Positions 60,782 to 64,000 of a DNA stretch of 64,000 nucleotides are shown here, one piece after another (positions within the stretch are counted from its first letter, which is position 1; every line of letters starts with the position of its first letter). Position numbers and translations under genes: made by a program. The notes beneath the pieces are model-generated. The model was not told the origin of the DNA and searched no databases. It saw only the letters and a program-made list of their open reading frames with translations. The stretch is taken from positions 20,636-84,635 of the forward strand of contig JAQXGH010000024.1 of NCBI GenBank assembly GCA_029006195.1, read 5' to 3'. Origin of the DNA: Bacillota bacterium (GTDB taxonomy: Bacteria; Bacillota; Clostridia; Peptostreptococcales; Anaerovoracaceae).

Positions 60782-63376
60782 TTGGATATTCGTGAATTTT
60801 CAGAAAAGATAGCTGAAGCTACACAGAATATGACAGAAGCAGAAAAGAACGCTTTAATGTCATTGTTCAAATCAGTTTCAAACGATATCTCAACAGTGAC
60901 TCCTGCACAGGCAACTGCCTCACAGCCAAACAGCTGTGGTCACATTTATTACTCATCAACAGCAGCACCAACTACTGAAGTTGATGAAAATGGCGTACCT
61001 GTAGGTCCAACTCAGAGAATCTCAAACCTTAAGGCTAACTTCCTTAAGCAGGTTCCACAGATCACATTACACAGAGCAAAGGCATTTACAAAGGTAACTA
61101 AGGAAAACCCAGGTCTTCCTAAGATCTTGCTTAGAGCTAAGTGCTTCAGATATGCTTGTGAAACAGCACCACTTGTTATTCAGGATGACGAACTGATCGT
61201 AGGCGCACCTTGCGGAGCTCCTAGAGCAGGCGCTTTCTCACCTGATATCTGCTGGTACTGGTTAGAAGAGGAACTCGACACTATCTCAACTCGTCCTCAG
61301 GACCCATTCTATATCTCAGAAGAAGATAAGAAGACAGTTATGGAAGAACTGATTCCATTCTGGAGAGGCAAGTCAGTAAACGAATACAGCTATCAGCAGT
61401 ATAAGGAAGCTGGCATTTGGGCGATCACTCAGGAATCATATGTAACAGACTGCTCATACCACGCAGAAAACGGTGGTGGAGACTCAAACCCTGGTTACGA
61501 CGTAATCCTGATGAAGAAGGGTATGCTCGACATTCAGCAGGAAGCTAGAGACAATCTGGCTAAGCTGGACTATGAAAACCCAGAAGATCTGGACAAGATC
61601 TATTTCTATAAGGCAGCAATCGAAACAACTGAAGGCGTAATGGCTTACGCTAGAAGAATGTCAGAATATGTTGCACAGCTGGCTGCACAGTGCAACGATC
61701 CTAAGAGAAAGGCAGAACTCCTGAAGATTTCAGAAGTTAACGCTAGAGTTCCTGCACATAAGCCAGAAACATTCTACGAAGCAGTTCAGTCAATGTTCAC
61801 TGTAGAATCACTTCTTCCTATCGAAGAAAACCAGACTGGTATGTCAATTGGTCGTGTTGACCAGTACATGTACCCATTCTACAAGGCTGACCTCGAATCA
61901 GGTAGAATGACTAACTTCGAAGCATTCGAAATCGCAAGCTGTATGCTGATCAAGCTGTCAGAAATGATGTGGGTCACTTCACAGGGTGCATCACAGTTCT
62001 TCGCAGGATATCAGCCATTCGTTAACATGTGCGTTGGTGGTCTTACTAGAGACGGCAGAGACGCAACTAACGATCTGACTTACCTCCTGATGGATGCTGT
62101 AAGACACACTAAGATCTATCAGCCATCACTGGCATGCAGAATCAACAACAAGTCACCACAGAAGTACCTGAAGAAGATCGTTGACGTTGTTAGAGCTGGT
62201 ATGGGATTCCCTGCTTGCCACTTCGACGATACTCACATCAAGATGATGCTCGCTAAGGGCGTTTCAATCGAAGATGCTAGAGACTACTGCCTCATGGGCT
62301 GCGTAGAACCTCAGAAGTCAGGTAGACTTTATCAGTGGACTTCAACAGCTTATACTCAGTGGCCAATTTGTATCGAACTCGTACTGAACCATGGTGTACC
62401 TCTCTGGTACGGCAAGCAGGTTTGCCCAGATATGGGACCTCTCGAACAGTACAAGACTTACGAAGAATTCGATGCTGCTGTTAAGAAAATGATCGACTAC
62501 GTAACTAAGTGGTCTGCAGTTGCTACAGTTATCACTCAGAGAGTACATAAGGAATGCGCTCCTAAGCCACTCATGTCACTGATGTTCGAAGGTTGCATGG
62601 AAAGCGGTAAGGACGTAACTTCAGGCGGCGCAATGTACAACTTCGGTCCTGGCGTTGTATGGTCAGGTCTTGCTACATACGCTGACTCAATGGCAGCTAT
62701 CAAGAAGCTGGTATTTGATGATAAGAAGTACACTCTCGCACAGCTGAACGAAGCTCTTAAGGCTGAATTCGTTGGATACGAACAGGTTAAGGCAGACTGC
62801 CTGGCTGCTCCTAAGTATGGTAATGATGATGACTATGCTGACTACATCGCAGCTGATCTGATCAACTGGACAGAAATGACCCACAGAAAGTACAAAACTC
62901 TGTACTCAACTCTGTCACATGGTACTCTGTCAATTTCAAACAACACTCCATTCGGACAGTTACTCGGCGCTTCAGCAAACGGCAGAGACGCTTGGACTCC
63001 ACTGTCAGATGGTATTTCACCAACTCAGGGCGCAGACTTCAACGGTCCTACAGCTATCATCAAGTCAGTAGCCAAACTGTCAAACGATAACATGAACATT
63101 GGTATGGTTCATAACTTCAAGCTGATGGCAGGACTTCTTGATACACCAGAAGGTGAAAACGGCATTATCACATTACTCAGAACAGCATGCGCATTTGGTA
63201 ATGGTGAAATGCAGTTCAACTACATGGATAATAATACTCTGATTGATGCTCAGAAACATCCTGAAAATTACAAGGATCTGGTTGTCAGAGTAGCAGGGTA
63301 CAGTGCATTCTTTACAGAATTGTGCAAAGATGTACAGGATGAAATCATCAGCAGAACTATGCTGACAAAGTTTTAA
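60782..63376 (+). CDS. cutC: Choline trimethylamine-lyase (glycyl radical enzyme)
   Basis: Splits choline into trimethylamine and acetaldehyde. The 864 residues fit the shorter clostridial/Desulfovibrio class. Choline-specific residues correspond to those in D. alaskensis CutC: Tyr226 and Asp234 in [16 protein letters not shown], Cys507 and Glu509 in [11 protein letters not shown], Thr520 in [11 protein letters not shown], and the radical Gly839 in [10 protein letters not shown]. The first 40 residues form a short amphipathic helix, [17 protein letters not shown], which may direct it into the shell. The start codon is TTG, seven bases after GTGAGGT, with no in-frame ATG nearby. It is the core gene of the locus. 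Confidence 0.97.
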   Translation: MDIREFSEKIAEATQNMTEAEKNALMSLFKSVSNDISTVTPAQATASQPNSCGHIYYSSTAAPTTEVDENGVPVGPTQRISNLKANFLKQVPQITLHRAKAFTKVTKENPGLPKILLRAKCFRYACETAPLVIQDDELIVGAPCGAPRAGAFSPDICWYWLEEELDTISTRPQDPFYISEEDKKTVMEELIPFWRGKSVNEYSYQQYKEAGIWAITQESYVTDCSYHAENGGGDSNPGYDVILMKKGMLDIQQEARDNLAKLDYENPEDLDKIYFYKAAIETTEGVMAYARRMSEYVAQLAAQCNDPKRKAELLKISEVNARVPAHKPETFYEAVQSMFTVESLLPIEENQTGMSIGRVDQYMYPFYKADLESGRMTNFEAFEIASCMLIKLSEMMWVTSQGASQFFAGYQPFVNMCVGGLTRDGRDATNDLTYLLMDAVRHTKIYQPSLACRINNKSPQKYLKKIVDVVRAGMGFPACHFDDTHIKMMLAKGVSIEDARDYCLMGCVEPQKSGRLYQWTSTAYTQWPICIELVLNHGVPLWYGKQVCPDMGPLEQYKTYEEFDAAVKKMIDYVTKWSAVATVITQRVHKECAPKPLMSLMFEGCMESGKDVTSGGAMYNFGPGVVWSGLATYADSMAAIKKLVFDDKKYTLAQLNEALKAEFVGYEQVKADCLAAPKYGNDDDYADYIAADLINWTEMTHRKYKTLYSTLSHGTLSISNNTPFGQLLGASANGRDAWTPLSDGISPTQGADFNGPTAIIKSVAKLSNDNMNIGMVHNFKLMAGLLDTPEGENGIITLLRTACAFGNGEMQFNYMDNNTLIDAQKHPENYKDLVVRVAGYSAFFTELCKDVQDEIISRTMLTKF

Positions 63377-63390
63377 TAAGTTATAGATAT

Positions 63391-63413
63391 GGGTGCAGCA
63401 GTAAACTGCACCC
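63391..63413 (+). promoter_or_regulatory. Intercistronic stem-loop between cutC and cutD
   Basis: Perfect 8-bp stem GGGTGCAG / CTGCACCC (63391-63398 with 63406-63413), loop CAGTAAA. No T-run follows, so it is not a terminator. It may stabilise the cutC message or lower cutD expression. Confidence 0.6.
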
Positions 63414-63457
63414 GGGTAAAAACCGTAGGATTATTTACAGCGGGAGACTGAATAAGA

Positions 63458-64000
63458 ATGAATGATAACAGCATGAATGTGATTGAACGAAAAGCATTCA
63501 TTTTCAACAGACAGAAATACAATATGTACGACGGACCCGGAGTACGGACAATGATATTTTTTAAAGGCTGCCCGCTTCGCTGCAAATGGTGTTCAAACCC
63601 TGAAGGGCTGGAAAAGAAATATCAGATTATGCTGAAGCCGGCAAGCTGTGTCAGCTGTGGAGCGTGTGTACCGGTATGTCCGGCAGGTATTCACAGCATT
63701 TCAGAGAAAGGTGAGCATATCATTGACAGAAATATCAATTGCCTGGGATGCGGCAAATGTGTTGAAAGCTGTTTCCAGAGCGCACTTAAGGTTGCAGGGG
63801 AACAGCACACCATTTCCGAACTTCTGGATTACATAGAAGAGGACAGAGCATTCTATGATCAGTCGGGCGGCGGTGTTACACTTGGCGGAGGTGAAGTGAC
63901 TTCACAGCCTGAAGCTGCAGCAAACCTTCTCATGGCCTGTAAGCAGGTCGGTATAAATACAGCAATAGAGACCTGCGGTTATGCCAGAAAAGAAAATCTT
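63458..64000 (+). CDS. cutD: Choline TMA-lyase activating enzyme (radical SAM), 3'-truncated
   Basis: Activates CutC by forming its glycyl radical with S-adenosylmethionine. The visible 181 residues contain the radical-SAM motif CPLRCKWC (Cys-x3-Cys-x2-Cys), then two ferredoxin-like cluster motifs, CVSCGACVPVC and CLGCGKCVESC, the extra-cluster plan of glycyl-radical activases. GGGVTLGGGEVTSQP is the SAM-binding GGE region. The start ATG follows GGGAGACTG. It begins 81 bp after cutC and runs past the window end. Confidence 0.95.
   Translation, partial: MNDNSMNVIERKAFIFNRQKYNMYDGPGVRTMIFFKGCPLRCKWCSNPEGLEKKYQIMLKPASCVSCGACVPVCPAGIHSISEKGEHIIDRNINCLGCGKCVESCFQSALKVAGEQHTISELLDYIEEDRAFYDQSGGGVTLGGGEVTSQPEAAANLLMACKQVGINTAIETCGYARKENL

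Noticed and set aside
1..64000. CRISPR array, prophage, insertion sequence or transposase
   Set aside because: I saw no regularly spaced repeats, no phage structural or integrase genes and no transposase in any frame.

Overview
The window is a piece of chromosome from a low-GC anaerobic Firmicute, most likely a Clostridia-class gut or sediment bacterium. The evidence is a PolC-type replicative polymerase, the B. subtilis-like order uppS-cdsA-dxr-rseP then polC then rimP-nusA-ylxR-ylxQ-infB-rbfA-truB-ribF, AGGAGG ribosome sites, GlpO-type oxidoreductase genes with a DUF1667 partner, and a choline trimethylamine-lyase microcompartment locus. I cannot name the species. I see no prophage, insertion sequence or CRISPR array.

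Layout. (1) 1-9422: lipid, isoprenoid and replication genes (uppS partial, cdsA, dxr, rseP, ispG, polC) followed by a lone ethanolamine permease gene, eutH. The polC product has no DEDD exonuclease domain, but its PHP metal site looks complete. (2) 9438-17981: rimP-nusA-rnpM-ylxQ-infB-rbfA-nrnA-truB-ribF, driven by a strong promoter that is followed at once by a hairpin with a T-run. (3) 17983-30553: accessory genes: HD hydrolase, hybrid histidine kinase with a YdcZ transporter, arylamine N-acetyltransferase, thioesterase, a small attenuator-like transcript, an Fsr-type MFS exporter, glutamate decarboxylase, a reverse operon (XRE regulator, alpha/beta hydrolase, BaiN-like flavoprotein), a 0.7-kb gene-free stretch with inverted repeats, and a 3-hydroxyacyl-CoA dehydrogenase. 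(4) 30594-31377: tRNA-Asn, tRNA-Gly, a 5S rRNA with no 16S or 23S, then tRNA-Thr, tRNA-Pro and tRNA-Phe. (5) 31383-39908: topB (reverse), sbcD-sbcC, an acetyltransferase fusion and an FGGY kinase. (6) 39915-47116: a sodium:solute symporter with a 37-residue membrane peptide and an unknown 171-residue protein, divergent from a GlpO-like / FAD oxidoreductase / DUF1667 operon, then an alanine/glycine symporter. (7) 47182-55667: SDR, a VUT-family transporter with a possible preQ1-like leader, a YkvI-like transporter and M18 peptidase, a paired SMR exporter operon, and a four-gene operon of a flavoprotein, a TPR protein, a DUF4037 nucleotidyltransferase-like protein and a DUF4125 protein. (8) 55830-64000: the choline-utilisation locus.

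The choline locus holds a BmrR-like MerR regulator, an EamA-like membrane protein, a 90-residue unknown, a tandem-domain shell protein, a CoA-acylating aldehyde dehydrogenase homologue, CutC, and the start of CutD, which runs off the window. CutC carries the choline-specific residues (Tyr226, Asp234, Cys507, Glu509, Thr520, Gly839). The expected chemistry is choline to trimethylamine plus acetaldehyde inside a protein shell. The aldehyde dehydrogenase homologue, however, has Ser where the family's catalytic Cys should be. The shared motif ACATTCC-N4-AGGG occurs in the merR promoter, after merR, and in the 19-20-bp spacer of the cut promoter, so I propose it as the MerR operator. The closest things to undescribed systems are the exonuclease-less PolC, this regulatory circuit, and the TPR/DUF4037/DUF4125 operon.
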